Translations under genes and position numbers: made by a program | Shown: positions 16,116-25,358 of the stretch, one piece after another | Layout: each line of letters opens with the position of its first letter | How positions within the stretch are numbered: the stretch's first letter is position 1 | Origin: Pseudomonadota bacterium | GTDB taxonomy: Bacteria > Desulfobacterota > JADFVX01 | NCBI GenBank assembly: GCA_015222555.1 | Contig: JADFVM010000037.1 | Coordinates: forward strand, 1-27,176 | Direction: 5' to 3' | DNA length: 27,176 nucleotides | The notes under the pieces: model-generated | Told to the model about the DNA's origin: nothing | Seen by the model: only the letters and a program-made list of their open reading frames with translations | Database searches by the model: none

Positions 16116-16251
16116 TTTGAATGAATCCTTTTGTTAATATAACTTTTGGTGGGAAGAGATGATTATTTAGACGAATTAACAAATAGCCCATACATATCCT
16201 GGTGTTACATAAGTTATATGGCAACTTTATTGCTAGCCTTAGAAACTGTCC

Positions 16252-17088
16252 TTAAAATGCGAAATCAAGTTTCAGAGATCCTCCCAGGTAGTCTGTATCA
16301 TTTTCAGGCCACTTTACAGACTTGTTGCCATAGGCCTGCCAGTCACTTCCTTCCCAATGCATTCTGCCGCCGAAACCTGATAAGCCGAGCATTATGCTAT
16401 TGGAGTAGTAGTAATTTATTCCTCCTTCCAACTCATATGAATATCCCTTTTTTCGCGTTGCTTCAAAGCCGGGAACGGCACCGTTAGTCACTTCAACGGC
16501 AAGAGGGATAAAACCTTCCATACGGTAGAGCAAGGACCACCTTGAAGAGACCTTGCCCTCTCCTCTCATTCCGATAAGTGCACTTCGGGAACGTATTATT
16601 TCTGTGGATGATGCCTGCTGAGGAATCCCGGAAACGACAAAATTGTTCCTTTTTTGCTTGCCTTCTGACCACCTCAAACCGCCATAGAGTTTCAACCAGG
16701 ATTTTTCTACTAATCCGATAAAACCATCCACCCTCGTCCATCCATATTCCAGATCATTAGTCTGATTTTGAATACCTGCCTGTGTCCATTTTTCAGTGTC
16801 ACGTCCTTTCCCTATGGGGAAAAAGCCCCTCACACCTATAAATAAAGTATCCCAGACTTTAATGCCTTCCAGGCCTGCAACATAATTTCTCACATTTGCT
16901 GTTGATGTCAACTTGTTATCAGGCTCAGACTCCCTGTATTTTAACTGTTCTAAAGAGGTGTTGATAGTTATGTAACTTTTCATCGTCCTTTGAGGCGCGG
17001 CAAAACAGCTAGAGTGCGACCATATGAGGATACTCATGCATAAGCTTGTCCCCAGCAGAATAAAAAACAGCGCTTTGTGATTGCTCAA
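16252..17088 (-). CDS. Putative outer-membrane beta-barrel protein, unknown function
   Basis: I do not recognise a named family. The 278-residue product has a signal-peptide-like N-terminus ending near S-S-C-F-A-A, alternating amphipathic strands throughout (for example W-L-K-L-Y-G-G-L-R-W and S-I-M-L-G-L-S-G-F-G-G), many aromatic residues, and a terminal Phe (K-L-D-F-A-F). This is the usual signature of an outer-membrane barrel. The track start is TTG at 17088, preceded by GGAG at 9 bp; no ATG upstream is better. It follows the lipoprotein gene on the same strand after a terminator, so it probably has its own transcript. Confidence 0.7.
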   Translation of the reverse strand: MSNHKALFFILLGTSLCMSILIWSHSSCFAAPQRTMKSYITINTSLEQLKYRESEPDNKLTSTANVRNYVAGLEGIKVWDTLFIGVRGFFPIGKGRDTEKWTQAGIQNQTNDLEYGWTRVDGFIGLVEKSWLKLYGGLRWSEGKQKRNNFVVSGIPQQASSTEIIRSRSALIGMRGEGKVSSRWSLLYRMEGFIPLAVEVTNGAVPGFEATRKKGYSYELEGGINYYYSNSIMLGLSGFGGRMHWEGSDWQAYGNKSVKWPENDTDYLGGSLKLDFAF

Positions 17089-17144
17089 CCTATTTACTCC
17101 AAAACCTTTTATAAAACTTTAGCCGAACATAAAGTGAGTTTATG

Positions 17145-17180
17145 AAAAAAAAGGGGGAATATTTTAATTTCCCCTTTTTA
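17145..17180 (-). terminator. Rho-independent terminator of the lipoprotein gene
   Basis: Read on the minus strand, AAAAAGGGG and AAAT pair with ATT and CCCCC, then a run of eight T follows (complement of A at 17145-17152). It lies 29 bp after the lipoprotein stop. The stem is symmetrical enough to work weakly on the other strand as well. Confidence 0.75.
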
Positions 17181-17208
17181 ATTAACAAGATGCTGTCTTT
17201 CTAATTAT

Positions 17209-18201
17209 TTATATATCGGCCCAATCATAGGTTGCCGGGCCTAATTCATAACCGTCGATTCCATCGAGATCAATTCTTATTTCGTATTGAGTATCAGAGA
17301 TTGCCGTCAGTTTGACTTTCCTGTTATTTGCACCAGTTACAACCAGTTCTCCAGATGAAGGCCATTCATTACCTGAATAGACCCTCAGTGGAATGGGGCT
17401 CGATATGGTGACATAACCATGAGTGAAATGATAAAGGCGACTGGTTGCACCGCTAATGTTTACTTCTTCATAGCTGCCGTAATCAGTTACAGTCATTGTA
17501 AAGTTTGAAATCCATACAACCTCTGTTGTGGTGTTGTCACGAAGCTTCAGATCCATTGTAATAGTTGTCTCAGTCGCCGAGCTCACGATGAACGACAATG
17601 AACCGCTTGTGGTAAAGGAATCATTGCCCGTTGTAGTGGTCAAACTAACAAATGACATTTGAAAGTTAAGAAAAGATGTTAATGTACTATTCAGCTGACC
17701 TGAAAAAGTTACAGTGCCAGACATTGTTGTTCCACCGGAACAAAAGGCGCTGAAAGAAAGTGTTCCTGAAAATGCATAGGTTGTTTCATTCACGCTAATG
17801 GAATATGAAAAGCTGCCAGGACTTACAGGACAATCCCCCGGAATGGGCCCGCCGGATTCGACAGCGCCATAAGCTGCCGCTCCGGCAACTGATGCAACAT
17901 CAATCTGACTGACTGCAGATTTTAAGGTCTTTGCAAGTGAAAACGTCCGTGACTGGCCCTGAGCATTGGTGCCCCCTGCTTGAACAGCACCTAAAACATT
18001 AAGAGACGATCCGCCTGAACCACCCACATAGGCCTCTGAAGCGAGGGTCTTTGCATTTGATGCAGTGATGGTTGCCTCAGTCTGCGAGCCCGTGTAAGCT
18101 ACACCAGCAGCACCACCATCGTCATCGCTCCCGCAGGCAAACATCAGCGGCAGTACTGCTAAAAAAGCACCCCTCCACAACCATTTCAACGCATTCTTCA
18201 C
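17209..18201 (-). CDS. Hypothetical Ser/Thr/Gly-rich lipoprotein
   Basis: A 330-residue lipoprotein of unrecognised family. It has signal peptide and lipobox L-M-F-A-C (about Cys23) followed by an acidic/Gly stretch S-D-D-D-G-G, which may avoid or favour particular membrane sorting. The rest is rich in Ser, Thr and Gly with many beta-strand patterns (for example F-S-G-T-L-S-F-S-A-F, and G-T-V-T-F-S-G), suggesting an extended beta fold. Two Cys near residues 124 and 158 could form a disulfide. The start is GTG at 18201, supported by AAAAGGAGG 8 bp upstream. It occupies the position just downstream of rsmG and a parS site, where parA/parB are often found. Confidence 0.75.
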   Translation of the reverse strand: MKNALKWLWRGAFLAVLPLMFACGSDDDGGAAGVAYTGSQTEATITASNAKTLASEAYVGGSGGSSLNVLGAVQAGGTNAQGQSRTFSLAKTLKSAVSQIDVASVAGAAAYGAVESGGPIPGDCPVSPGSFSYSISVNETTYAFSGTLSFSAFCSGGTTMSGTVTFSGQLNSTLTSFLNFQMSFVSLTTTTGNDSFTTSGSLSFIVSSATETTITMDLKLRDNTTTEVVWISNFTMTVTDYGSYEEVNISGATSRLYHFTHGYVTISSPIPLRVYSGNEWPSSGELVVTGANNRKVKLTAISDTQYEIRIDLDGIDGYELGPATYDWADI

Positions 18202-18354
18202 CTACAAGCCTCCTTTTTTCTCTTTTCTTTTTTTATCGTCAACTCCATTAATAACCTTTAGCGTTGGGTTATACGGGCCTAATTTTAAACTTTTTCAGAC
18301 AGAAAGTCAAAAAATACACGAAAGAAGTCAGACTACCTAAAGGGTTAGAGGGGA

Positions 18355-18370
18355 TGTTCCACGTGGAACA
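18355..18370. promoter_or_regulatory. parS centromere site 1
   Basis: TGTTCCACGTGGAACA is a perfect 16-bp palindrome of the known chromosomal parS form recognised by ParB. It lies immediately after the rsmG stop. ParB binding and spreading here would organise the origin region for segregation. Confidence 0.92.
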
Positions 18371-19009
18371 CTAGAGCTTCTGGTAAAGATAAAGTCTTCT
18401 TTTGAGGTTTAACAGGGGTAGAGTATAGTTAATTTTTTCAGGGCTTGAGTAATTCTTTAGTTCTATCGCCTCTTCTTTAGGCCCCTTCATGCATATCAAA
18501 ATCCCTCCTTTTTTCAAATGCGGGGCTGCCCATAGAGCAAATGTTTCGATATCTGTCACCGCCTTGGAAATAGCCCAGCCATATGATGCTTTTTCTATGG
18601 CTGTCGAGCCAAGGTCATTAAACTTGCATGTAATAGCCTCTATACCAGTTAACGATAGCTTTCTTATGACGTTTCTCATAAAAAAGACTTTTTTCTCTAT
18701 GCTGTCACAGAGCGTTACATTAAGGGCGGGAAAGGCTATTTTAATCGGTATTCCAGGGAAACCGCCGCCGGATCCTACATCCAGCAGGTGCCTCTCATGG
18801 CAATTCTCCTTTCCTATGACGAGAAGAGGTGCAAGAGAATCAAGAAAGAGCTCACAGACTACCTTTTTTTCGTTATCCACCAGTGCACTGATGTTTATTT
18901 TTGAACTCCACTTTTTTAGCTCATCATAATAAAGTATAAAAGCATTTATCTGCTCACAGGACAGGGTTAAGCCCATGGAAGTAGCACCTCTGTTTAATAG
19001 TTCCTTCAC
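18371..19009 (-). CDS. rsmG: 16S rRNA (guanine527-N7)-methyltransferase RsmG
   Basis: GidB/RsmG methylates N7 of G527 in 16S rRNA; its loss gives low-level streptomycin resistance in other species. The 212 residues contain the SAM motif L-L-D-V-G-S-G-G-G-F-P-G-I-P (about residues 74-87) and the family-typical N-terminal L-x-x-W-S-S-K-I-N-[IL] (about 33-41). Start is GTG at 19009 with AAGGAA upstream; an ATG at codon 12 is a weaker alternative. It is downstream of mnmG by 41 bp and ends at a parS site, the last gene of the origin-proximal cluster on this strand. Confidence 0.95.
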   Translation of the reverse strand: MKELLNRGATSMGLTLSCEQINAFILYYDELKKWSSKINISALVDNEKKVVCELFLDSLAPLLVIGKENCHERHLLDVGSGGGFPGIPIKIAFPALNVTLCDSIEKKVFFMRNVIRKLSLTGIEAITCKFNDLGSTAIEKASYGWAISKAVTDIETFALWAAPHLKKGGILICMKGPKEEAIELKNYSSPEKINYTLPLLNLKRRLYLYQKL

Positions 19010-19050
19010 AGCCTGTTTATTCCTTCTTCTTTAATATCAGATCTACTTTT

Positions 19051-20928
19051 TTACAGGATTCCCGTTTTTTTAAAATAAACCATGAGCATCGATATAGAGG
19101 CGGGTGTAACACCTGATATTCTTGATGCCTGTCCCAATGAGCGTGGTTTCACGTCTGACAGTTTTTCAGAAACCTCGGCGGATATGCCGGGAATTGTTAC
19201 ATAGTCAATATTATCGGGAATGGTGATGTGCTCCATCTTTTTGAAACGATTTACATCTTCCATCTGACGGTTAATATATCCATCATACTTGGCAAGAATT
19301 TCTACCTGTTCCAGAACGTCTTTCGGCAGGTTAAGCCCTTCTGCTTCCCCTTCATTTTCCAAAATGTCTTCATACCTGATTTCTGGTCTTTTTAGAAGGT
19401 TAAAAACAGATAGGCTGTCTTTAAGTGGTTTGCAGTCAAGTTTAGATAACCACAAATTGGTATCCGCATCTGGTTTGATGAGTGTTCCCTTTACCCTGTT
19501 GAGGTCTTTTTCAATGGCCTCTATCTTATTTTGAAGCCGCCCATATCTCTCATCACCTACAAGGCCGATAAGGCGCCCTTTTTCCGTTAGGCGCTTGTCG
19601 GCATTATCTTCCCGTAAGACAAGCCTGTATTCGGCTCTCGATGTAAACATTCGGTATGGCTCTGTTGTGCCCTTCGTCACCAGGTCGTCTATGAGTACTC
19701 CGATATACGCCTCGGCGCGATCCAGTACGAAAGGCTCTTTTTCTTGAACCATAAGAGCCGCATTAATCCCGGCAATCAAACCCTGGGCGGCCGCCTCTTC
19801 ATAGCCAGAAGTCCCATTGATCTGACCAGCCAGGAAAAGACGTTCTATCTTTTTCGTTTCCAGCGTCGGTTTCAATTCCGTTGGATCAACATAATCATAT
19901 TCGATTGCATATCCCGGCCGCATTATTTCTACATTTTCAAGCCCCGGAATAGATCTTAACATCTGAAGTTGCACATCTTGTGGTAAGGAGGTGGAAAGAC
20001 CGTTAGGGTAGACCTCCATCGTCTCATACCCTTCGGGTTCCAGAAATATCTGGTGTCTTTCCTTCTCCTTGAACCGCACCACCTTGTCCTCGATGGAGGG
20101 GCAATATCTTGGACCAACACCTTCGATTACCCCCCCGTATAGCGGTGAACGATCAAGATTCTCAAGAATGATATTATGTGTTCTTTCGTTAGTGTATGTA
20201 ATATGGCAGGGAATCTGTTGTTGCGTAATCTTTTCTGTCATAAAAGAAAAAGGTTTGGGCACTTCGTCACCCGCCTGCGGCTCCAGAATACTGAAGTCTA
20301 TCGTTTTTGAATCCAGTCTCGGGTTAGTCCCCGTCTTCATCCGCCCCATTCTAAAACCCAGTGATTTCAGGTCATCAGACAGTTTGTTTGATGGCGGATC
20401 ACCCGCCCTGCCGGCTGGGAAGTGGTTCATTCCTATATGAATAAGGCCTTTAAGAAAGGTTCCTGTTGTCATGACCACAGTTTTCCCCCGATAGGTAAAA
20501 CCCTGATTTGTTTTTATACCGGTAACACTCCCCTCTTCTACAAGATATTCATCGACCATACCCATTTTTATATCAATGTTTGGATTAGATTCGAGAATAT
20601 TTTTCATCCTAAGACGATAAAGCTGCCGGTCTGCCTGCGCTCTCGATGATCTCACAGCAGGCCCCTTTCTCATGTTAAGGCGGCGAAACTGTATGCCCGT
20701 TGCATCAATATTTAAGCCCATTTCGCCACCCAGAGCATCTATCTCCTTGACGAGGTGACCCTTGGCCAACCCCCCAATGGCCGGATTACATGACATCAGC
20801 CCTATGGTGTCTAGGTTGATTGTCATGACAAGGACTGTACAACCCATCCTCGCTCCAGCAAGTGCCGCCTCACATCCTGCATGACCGGCGCCCACAACAA
20901 TAAGATCATATGTTTTTGGATATTCCAT
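19051..20928 (-). CDS. mnmG: tRNA uridine-5-carboxymethylaminomethyl modification enzyme MnmG
   Basis: MnmG (GidA) works with MnmE to add the cmnm5 group at wobble U34 of certain tRNAs, using FAD and 5,10-methylene-THF. The 625-residue length is normal. The N-terminal FAD-binding G-A-G-H-A-G-C-E-A-A (about residues 13-22) and the signatures S-C-N-P-A-I-G-G-L-A-K-G and G-P-R-Y-C-P-S-I-E-D-K are exact family motifs. The C-terminal helical domain ends normally. AGGAGA precedes the ATG. The 117-bp gap to mnmE holds the second parS site. Confidence 0.97.
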   Translation of the reverse strand: MEYPKTYDLIVVGAGHAGCEAALAGARMGCTVLVMTINLDTIGLMSCNPAIGGLAKGHLVKEIDALGGEMGLNIDATGIQFRRLNMRKGPAVRSSRAQADRQLYRLRMKNILESNPNIDIKMGMVDEYLVEEGSVTGIKTNQGFTYRGKTVVMTTGTFLKGLIHIGMNHFPAGRAGDPPSNKLSDDLKSLGFRMGRMKTGTNPRLDSKTIDFSILEPQAGDEVPKPFSFMTEKITQQQIPCHITYTNERTHNIILENLDRSPLYGGVIEGVGPRYCPSIEDKVVRFKEKERHQIFLEPEGYETMEVYPNGLSTSLPQDVQLQMLRSIPGLENVEIMRPGYAIEYDYVDPTELKPTLETKKIERLFLAGQINGTSGYEEAAAQGLIAGINAALMVQEKEPFVLDRAEAYIGVLIDDLVTKGTTEPYRMFTSRAEYRLVLREDNADKRLTEKGRLIGLVGDERYGRLQNKIEAIEKDLNRVKGTLIKPDADTNLWLSKLDCKPLKDSLSVFNLLKRPEIRYEDILENEGEAEGLNLPKDVLEQVEILAKYDGYINRQMEDVNRFKKMEHITIPDNIDYVTIPGISAEVSEKLSDVKPRSLGQASRISGVTPASISMLMVYFKKTGIL

Positions 20929-20982
20929 AATTAATTCATTCTCCTCTTAATTAAGGAGCCTTCTTTACTTGTTTCCTTGAAA

Positions 20983-20998
20983 TGTTCCACGTGGAACA
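20983..20998. promoter_or_regulatory. parS centromere site 2
   Basis: A second exact copy of TGTTCCACGTGGAACA, in the intergenic gap between mnmE and mnmG. Its exact match to site 1 and palindromy argue against chance. Confidence 0.92.
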
Positions 20999-21045
20999 TC
21001 CTGTCCATCTATAAAATCCACCCTTAGAAAACTAAACCTCTTTTC

Positions 21046-22431
21046 TTATTTCCCTATACAAAATTCACTGAAGATCCGGTCCATGACTTCTTCCGTTGTC
21101 GTCTCTCCGGCCACCTCCGAGATATTGAAAAGCGCATCCCTTAGATCTGATGAAATAAGTTCGTAGGGTAGGGAATCTTTCACACATATCTGAGCTCTCT
21201 CAATGGATTTAATGGCCTTTTCAACACCTATTTTATGCCTTTTCCTGGAAATAACCACGGTCGGTATTGAATCGACGCCATGGGTCATTACGGTCTCATA
21301 TATTCGATCTTTAAGTTGTTCAACACCTCGATTTTGTTTCGTGGAAATAAAAACGTGGGGAAGTGATTTCATCTCTTTTATCGCCTTTTTTTTTATTTCA
21401 GTGGATAGCTGGTCTTCTTTGTTTATCACAATCAGGACCTTTTGCTCCCCTGTTTCTTCGACAATCACTTTATCGGTGCTTTTTATCCCTTTGTCATCGA
21501 TCATGTAAAGAATAAGGTCTGCGTCTTTTAGTTTATTCTTTGTCCTTTTAATGCCTTCGCTTTCTATGACATCCGTCGTCTCCCTGATACCGGCCGTATC
21601 GATAAGGTTGACAGGGATCCCTTTAATATTGATGACTTCTTCAATCATGTCCCTTGTTGTGCCTGGTATGGACGTTACGATCGCTCTTTTTTCTTTTAAC
21701 AATCTATTCAGCAGACTTGATTTTCCTACATTCGGCCGGCCTGCAATAACAACATGAATCCCCTCTCTGTAAACCTTTCCTTCTTCATAAGTGTTTAAAA
21801 TTGTCATTAAACCGTTTTTTGATCTATCCAGCTTTTCATTGATCTCATGAAGTGAGTCTGCATCAATCTCCTCCTCCGGAAAGTCTATGTAGGCTTCCAG
21901 AACTGAGAGAATTTGAATAAGTCCTTCTCTTATCTCCTGTAAGGCTTCCTTTAAGCCTCCTTTGAGCTGACGATTTGCAAGTTTCAACCCTCTTTCTGTT
22001 TTTGCCCTGATAAGGTCTATTACGGCCTCTGCCTGGGTCAGGTCGATCCTTCCATTCAAAAACGCTCTTTTTGAAAACTCCCCGGGCTCGGCTTCCCTTA
22101 AACCCTCTCTTAATAACAACTCCATCACCTGCTGCAATACGATAGACCCACCGTGGCAGTTTAATTCTACAACATCTTCCATTGTAAAAGAGGAAGGTGA
22201 TTTCATAAAAGATAAAAGCGATTCATCTACTAAGGAGAGATCTCGTGGATCTGTGATCTCTCCATAATATAATCTATGTGACTCTATCTTATTAGTCCGG
22301 TTTTTAGGTTGAAATATTTTAAGTGCCGTAGAAAGGGCGTCGGGGCCGCTGATTCTGATGATCCCGATTCCTCCCTCACCTGAGGGGGTCGCAATAGCAG
22401 CGATTGTATCGTTCAGGTCATTGACCTTCAT
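21046..22431 (-). CDS. mnmE: tRNA modification GTPase MnmE
   Basis: GTPase partner of MnmG (formerly TrmE). The 461 residues comprise an N-terminal THF-binding domain, a helical domain and an inserted G domain with G-R-P-N-V-G-K-S-S (G1, about residues 228-236), T-T-R-D (G2), D-T-A-G-I (G3) and N-K-E-D (G4). The protein ends in the conserved C-I-G-K, whose Cys is required for modification activity in the family. It sits 9 bp after jag on the same strand. The Shine-Dalgarno sequence is weak, so coupling to jag translation is likely. Confidence 0.97.
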   Translation of the reverse strand: MKVNDLNDTIAAIATPSGEGGIGIIRISGPDALSTALKIFQPKNRTNKIESHRLYYGEITDPRDLSLVDESLLSFMKSPSSFTMEDVVELNCHGGSIVLQQVMELLLREGLREAEPGEFSKRAFLNGRIDLTQAEAVIDLIRAKTERGLKLANRQLKGGLKEALQEIREGLIQILSVLEAYIDFPEEEIDADSLHEINEKLDRSKNGLMTILNTYEEGKVYREGIHVVIAGRPNVGKSSLLNRLLKEKRAIVTSIPGTTRDMIEEVINIKGIPVNLIDTAGIRETTDVIESEGIKRTKNKLKDADLILYMIDDKGIKSTDKVIVEETGEQKVLIVINKEDQLSTEIKKKAIKEMKSLPHVFISTKQNRGVEQLKDRIYETVMTHGVDSIPTVVISRKRHKIGVEKAIKSIERAQICVKDSLPYELISSDLRDALFNISEVAGETTTEEVMDRIFSEFCIGK

Positions 22432-22440
22432 CGTATTGTC

Positions 22441-23121
22441 TTAGATATGGTTTGGGGGGAAAATGACGACCTTCTTTTCTATCCCCTCTCCTTGGCTTTC
22501 TGTGGGGAATCCCTCTTTTTTTGCCGTCATATGAATAATTCTTCTTTCATCCGCCTTCATGGGGGCGAATGTATAGTACTCACCGCTTTCTTTTACTGTC
22601 ATTATGGCCTTATGTGCCATGCCTTCTATTCTTCCGATTCTTCTTGCTCTATAGTTCTCGCAATCTATGATAACTCTTTTAGTCTTACAGTTAACCTTTT
22701 TTTCAACAATTTTATTGACAATGTATTGAAAGGCATCAAGATTCTTTCCTCTTCTTCCAATAAATAAAGCCTCTACATCATCATTAACGTTGGTATTTAG
22801 AATAATCTCATCATTTGTTTCACTCAATTCAATATCTCCCTGAATATCCGTTAGCTTAAGGAGTTTTTTCAGGCTTTCTTCTGCAATACCAGCCGTATTT
22901 TCTACTTTTGTAACCCTTTCTTCTAAACTTGCTTCACCCGTCGATTGAGGTTTTATTGTCACTTTAATGGAACATATTTTTCCCCATTTCATTCCTAGGA
23001 GTGATTTGTCTTTTTCCTCTAAAACCTCAATGTGAAGGCTCTCTTTATTAAGGCCTAATTCCTTTTCGGCTTTCTCTATCGCTTTTTCACTTGTCTTGTC
23101 CTGAAAAAAATATTCCGACAT
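22441..23121 (-). CDS. jag: Jag/KhpB RNA-binding protein
   Basis: A 226-residue cytoplasmic RNA-binding protein of the Jag (KhpB) family, usually encoded next to yidC. Domains: Jag-N (about residues 1-50; A-I-E-K-A-E-K-E-L-G and L-L-G-M), a variable linker, a KH-like domain with L-F-I-G-R-R-G-K-N-L-D-A-F-Q-Y (about residues 117-131), and R3H with A-D-E-R-R-I-I-H-M (about residues 194-202). In Jag proteins the KH and R3H domains bind RNA; the exact role varies. It is 9 bp from both yidC and mnmE. Confidence 0.95.
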   Translation of the reverse strand: MSEYFFQDKTSEKAIEKAEKELGLNKESLHIEVLEEKDKSLLGMKWGKICSIKVTIKPQSTGEASLEERVTKVENTAGIAEESLKKLLKLTDIQGDIELSETNDEIILNTNVNDDVEALFIGRRGKNLDAFQYIVNKIVEKKVNCKTKRVIIDCENYRARRIGRIEGMAHKAIMTVKESGEYYTFAPMKADERRIIHMTAKKEGFPTESQGEGIEKKVVIFPPNHI

Positions 23122-23130
23122 GTTAATCCT

Positions 23131-24717
23131 CTATGTTGTTCTCTTCATAATGTAATACTGCTGGGTAATAGAAAGGATATTGTTAACAACCCAATATAAA
23201 ACAAGCCCTGACGGTAAATTCATAAACATGAATGTAAAAACAACGGGCATCAACATCATTACTTTTTGTTGCGTTGCATCGGGTACGCTTGGTGACATTT
23301 TCTGTTGCAAAAACATGGTCGCTCCCATCACGATAGGAGTTATATAATAGGGATCTTTTGTTGACAGGTCTACTATCCAGAAATGAAAGGGGGTGTGTCT
23401 AAGTTCGATGCCATTTAATAAAACGTTATAGAGCGCTATAAATACGGGAATCTGAAGGACCATAGGCAAACAGCCACTAAGGGGATTAACTCTGTTTTTT
23501 TTGTAAAGAGCCATTACCTCTTTACTCATTCTTTCTTTATTATCTTTGTATTTTTCCTTTAATTCCGTCATCTGTGGTTGAAGTTTCTTCATTTCACTCA
23601 TTGACTTGTAACTCTTGTTTGCCAATGGGAAAAAGAGGAGCTTTATAATAAGAGTGACAACAATAATAGCGTATCCATAGTTACCGACATAGGAATATAT
23701 AAACTTTAGAAAACGTAGGAGCGGTTCAGCAATAGCATGAAAGAATCCTAAATCTATCGCCTCTTCAAGCCCCTTCCCTACGCTTTTTAAAATATTTAAT
23801 TCTTTCGGTCCTGAATAGACGGAATATTTTATAAGCTTTTCACTACCCGAATCAACGGATAAATTCATTTCTAAGGTTGTTGCAATTAAAGAGTTTTTTT
23901 CACTTCTTGATCTAACAGTACCTGCCATCGTTTCTTCAGGTAAAATAGCGGTGATAAAATATTTATCCTCTAGACCTATCCAGCGGATATTTCCCTCTTT
24001 GATATCTTTCTCCTTTTTCAAGTCATCAAAGTCGACCGTGTCCAGATCTGTTTCTGTGCGCGTAATCACTCTCCAGATATCATATTTACTTCGTTCTTTA
24101 TCCTCATATCTTTCAAAGAGGGATAGCCCTAAAGAACCCTCAAGTGTTTTACCACTGGCATTGATTACCCTGATATGAATATCTATTTTGTAATCATCAG
24201 GTTGAAAGGTATAACTTTTTTCAAAAGTCACACCCTCTCCGTTTGACCACTCATAAACAAGTTTATTGCTGCCCTTTTCCTTTATTGAAAAAACGTCATT
24301 GTTCGATAAATTAATGTCTTTTCCGATAAATGAAAGGCTAAGGGGAAGAGGATCGCCGGCTCCTATGTTGACTCTATTTACGTAAGGCGATTTCTCATCC
24401 AATTCAGCTCTATACTCTTTAAGCTCAAAGCTTTTAAGACCGCCGCCTCCTTGACTTGAAAAAACTGCCTTAAATTTACTCAAATCGATGCTGCTTTCTT
24501 CAGCCTTGATTAAGGTAACTTCCTGAGAAGCAGCCTGTTTGGAAGGTCTATCCGCAACTGTTTCTTGAGTCTTTATAGCTTCTTTCGATAGTTCTGTCTC
24601 AGTCGTTGTTGTTGGCTGTTGGCTCACTTGTGGTGGGGTGGGCATGAAATAGGTCGAATAGACGAAAACTACTAAAGCAGATAAAATAATTGCCAGTAGT
24701 ACCCTTTTATTTTCCAA
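23131..24717 (-). CDS. yidC: Membrane protein insertase YidC
   Basis: Inserts and folds inner-membrane proteins alone or with Sec. The 528-residue Gram-negative form has an N-terminal TM helix (about 6-24), a long periplasmic beta-sandwich domain (about 45-340) and the conserved C-terminal core with five TM helices, including G-N-Y-G-Y-A-I-I and the hydrophilic M-S-E-M-K-K-L-Q-P loop. Start is TTG at 24717, supported by AAGGAGAT 8 bp upstream. It lies in the ordered rpmH-rnpA-yidD-yidC-jag cluster. Confidence 0.97.
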   Translation of the reverse strand: MENKRVLLAIILSALVVFVYSTYFMPTPPQVSQQPTTTTETELSKEAIKTQETVADRPSKQAASQEVTLIKAEESSIDLSKFKAVFSSQGGGGLKSFELKEYRAELDEKSPYVNRVNIGAGDPLPLSLSFIGKDINLSNNDVFSIKEKGSNKLVYEWSNGEGVTFEKSYTFQPDDYKIDIHIRVINASGKTLEGSLGLSLFERYEDKERSKYDIWRVITRTETDLDTVDFDDLKKEKDIKEGNIRWIGLEDKYFITAILPEETMAGTVRSRSEKNSLIATTLEMNLSVDSGSEKLIKYSVYSGPKELNILKSVGKGLEEAIDLGFFHAIAEPLLRFLKFIYSYVGNYGYAIIVVTLIIKLLFFPLANKSYKSMSEMKKLQPQMTELKEKYKDNKERMSKEVMALYKKNRVNPLSGCLPMVLQIPVFIALYNVLLNGIELRHTPFHFWIVDLSTKDPYYITPIVMGATMFLQQKMSPSVPDATQQKVMMLMPVVFTFMFMNLPSGLVLYWVVNNILSITQQYYIMKRTT

Positions 24718-24749
24718 TGGGTAATCTCCTTAAATAATTGCTCGTTATA

Positions 24750-24956
24750 CTATACTGGTGGGTCATAACCACCCGGGTGGAAGGGATGACACTTTACGAT
24801 CCTTTTAAATGAAGGTAACAGACCCTTTATACCCCTCTTTTCAAGACTTAGAAGGGTATATTTTGAGCAGCTTGGTTCAAACCTGCATGAGGGGGGTAGA
24901 AATGGTGAGATGGCGTATCTGTAAATCCTGATGAGTATTTTTAATATTGATGTCAT
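24750..24956 (-). CDS. yidD: Membrane protein insertion efficiency factor YidD
   Basis: Small (68-residue) YidD protein thought to assist YidC-dependent insertion. Diagnostic residues are I-R-x-Y-R-Y-A-I-S-P-F-L-P-P-S-C-R-F-E-P-S-C-S-K-Y and C-H-P-F-H-P-G-G-Y-D-P-V. I choose ATG at 24956 because its A is also the last base of the rnpA stop (TGATG), a classic coupling overlap; a TTG two codons upstream is the alternative. The gap to yidC is 32 bp. Confidence 0.95.
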   Translation of the reverse strand: MTSILKILIRIYRYAISPFLPPSCRFEPSCSKYTLLSLEKRGIKGLLPSFKRIVKCHPFHPGGYDPPV

Positions 24957-25327
24957 CAACAACTATTCACATGAAGTGCTCTCAGCATCCCTTTTTTACT
25001 AAGTGCACTCAACAATTCATCCCTGACTTCAGCATAACCCAGGTTGATAGAACCTTTTCCAGCGATAAAGATAAAATCAGTTGGTCTTTTAAAACAATGT
25101 TGATTAAGTCTGAAAAATTCTTTTATCAACCTCTTTACTCTGTTTCTTTGAACTGCACCACCTATTTTCTTTGTGGCAGTGACACCAAACCTGCTATGAC
25201 TGGCACTATTTCTCAAATAAAGGATAATAAAGTTCTTAGTTCTAAACTTTGAGCCATCCCTGTCTATCTTTAAATAATCAGGCCTCTTTATTATTTTATA
25301 ACTCTTTTTTAAAGAGAAAGTAGACAA
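24956..25327 (-). CDS. rnpA: Ribonuclease P protein component
   Basis: Protein subunit of RNase P, which matures the 5' ends of tRNAs. The 123 residues have the family motif R-N-R-V-K-R-L-I-K-E-F-F-R (about residues 62-74) and an F-G-V-T-A-T-K-K-I-G-G-A strand before it. Start is TTG at 25327: an in-frame TGA lies two codons upstream and no ATG fits. The Shine-Dalgarno sequence is weak. Its stop overlaps the yidD start. Confidence 0.95.
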   Translation of the reverse strand: MSTFSLKKSYKIIKRPDYLKIDRDGSKFRTKNFIILYLRNSASHSRFGVTATKKIGGAVQRNRVKRLIKEFFRLNQHCFKRPTDFIFIAGKGSINLGYAEVRDELLSALSKKGMLRALHVNSC

Positions 25328-25358
25328 GATTCAAGTTCTCAGAAAAAAATGAAGATTA

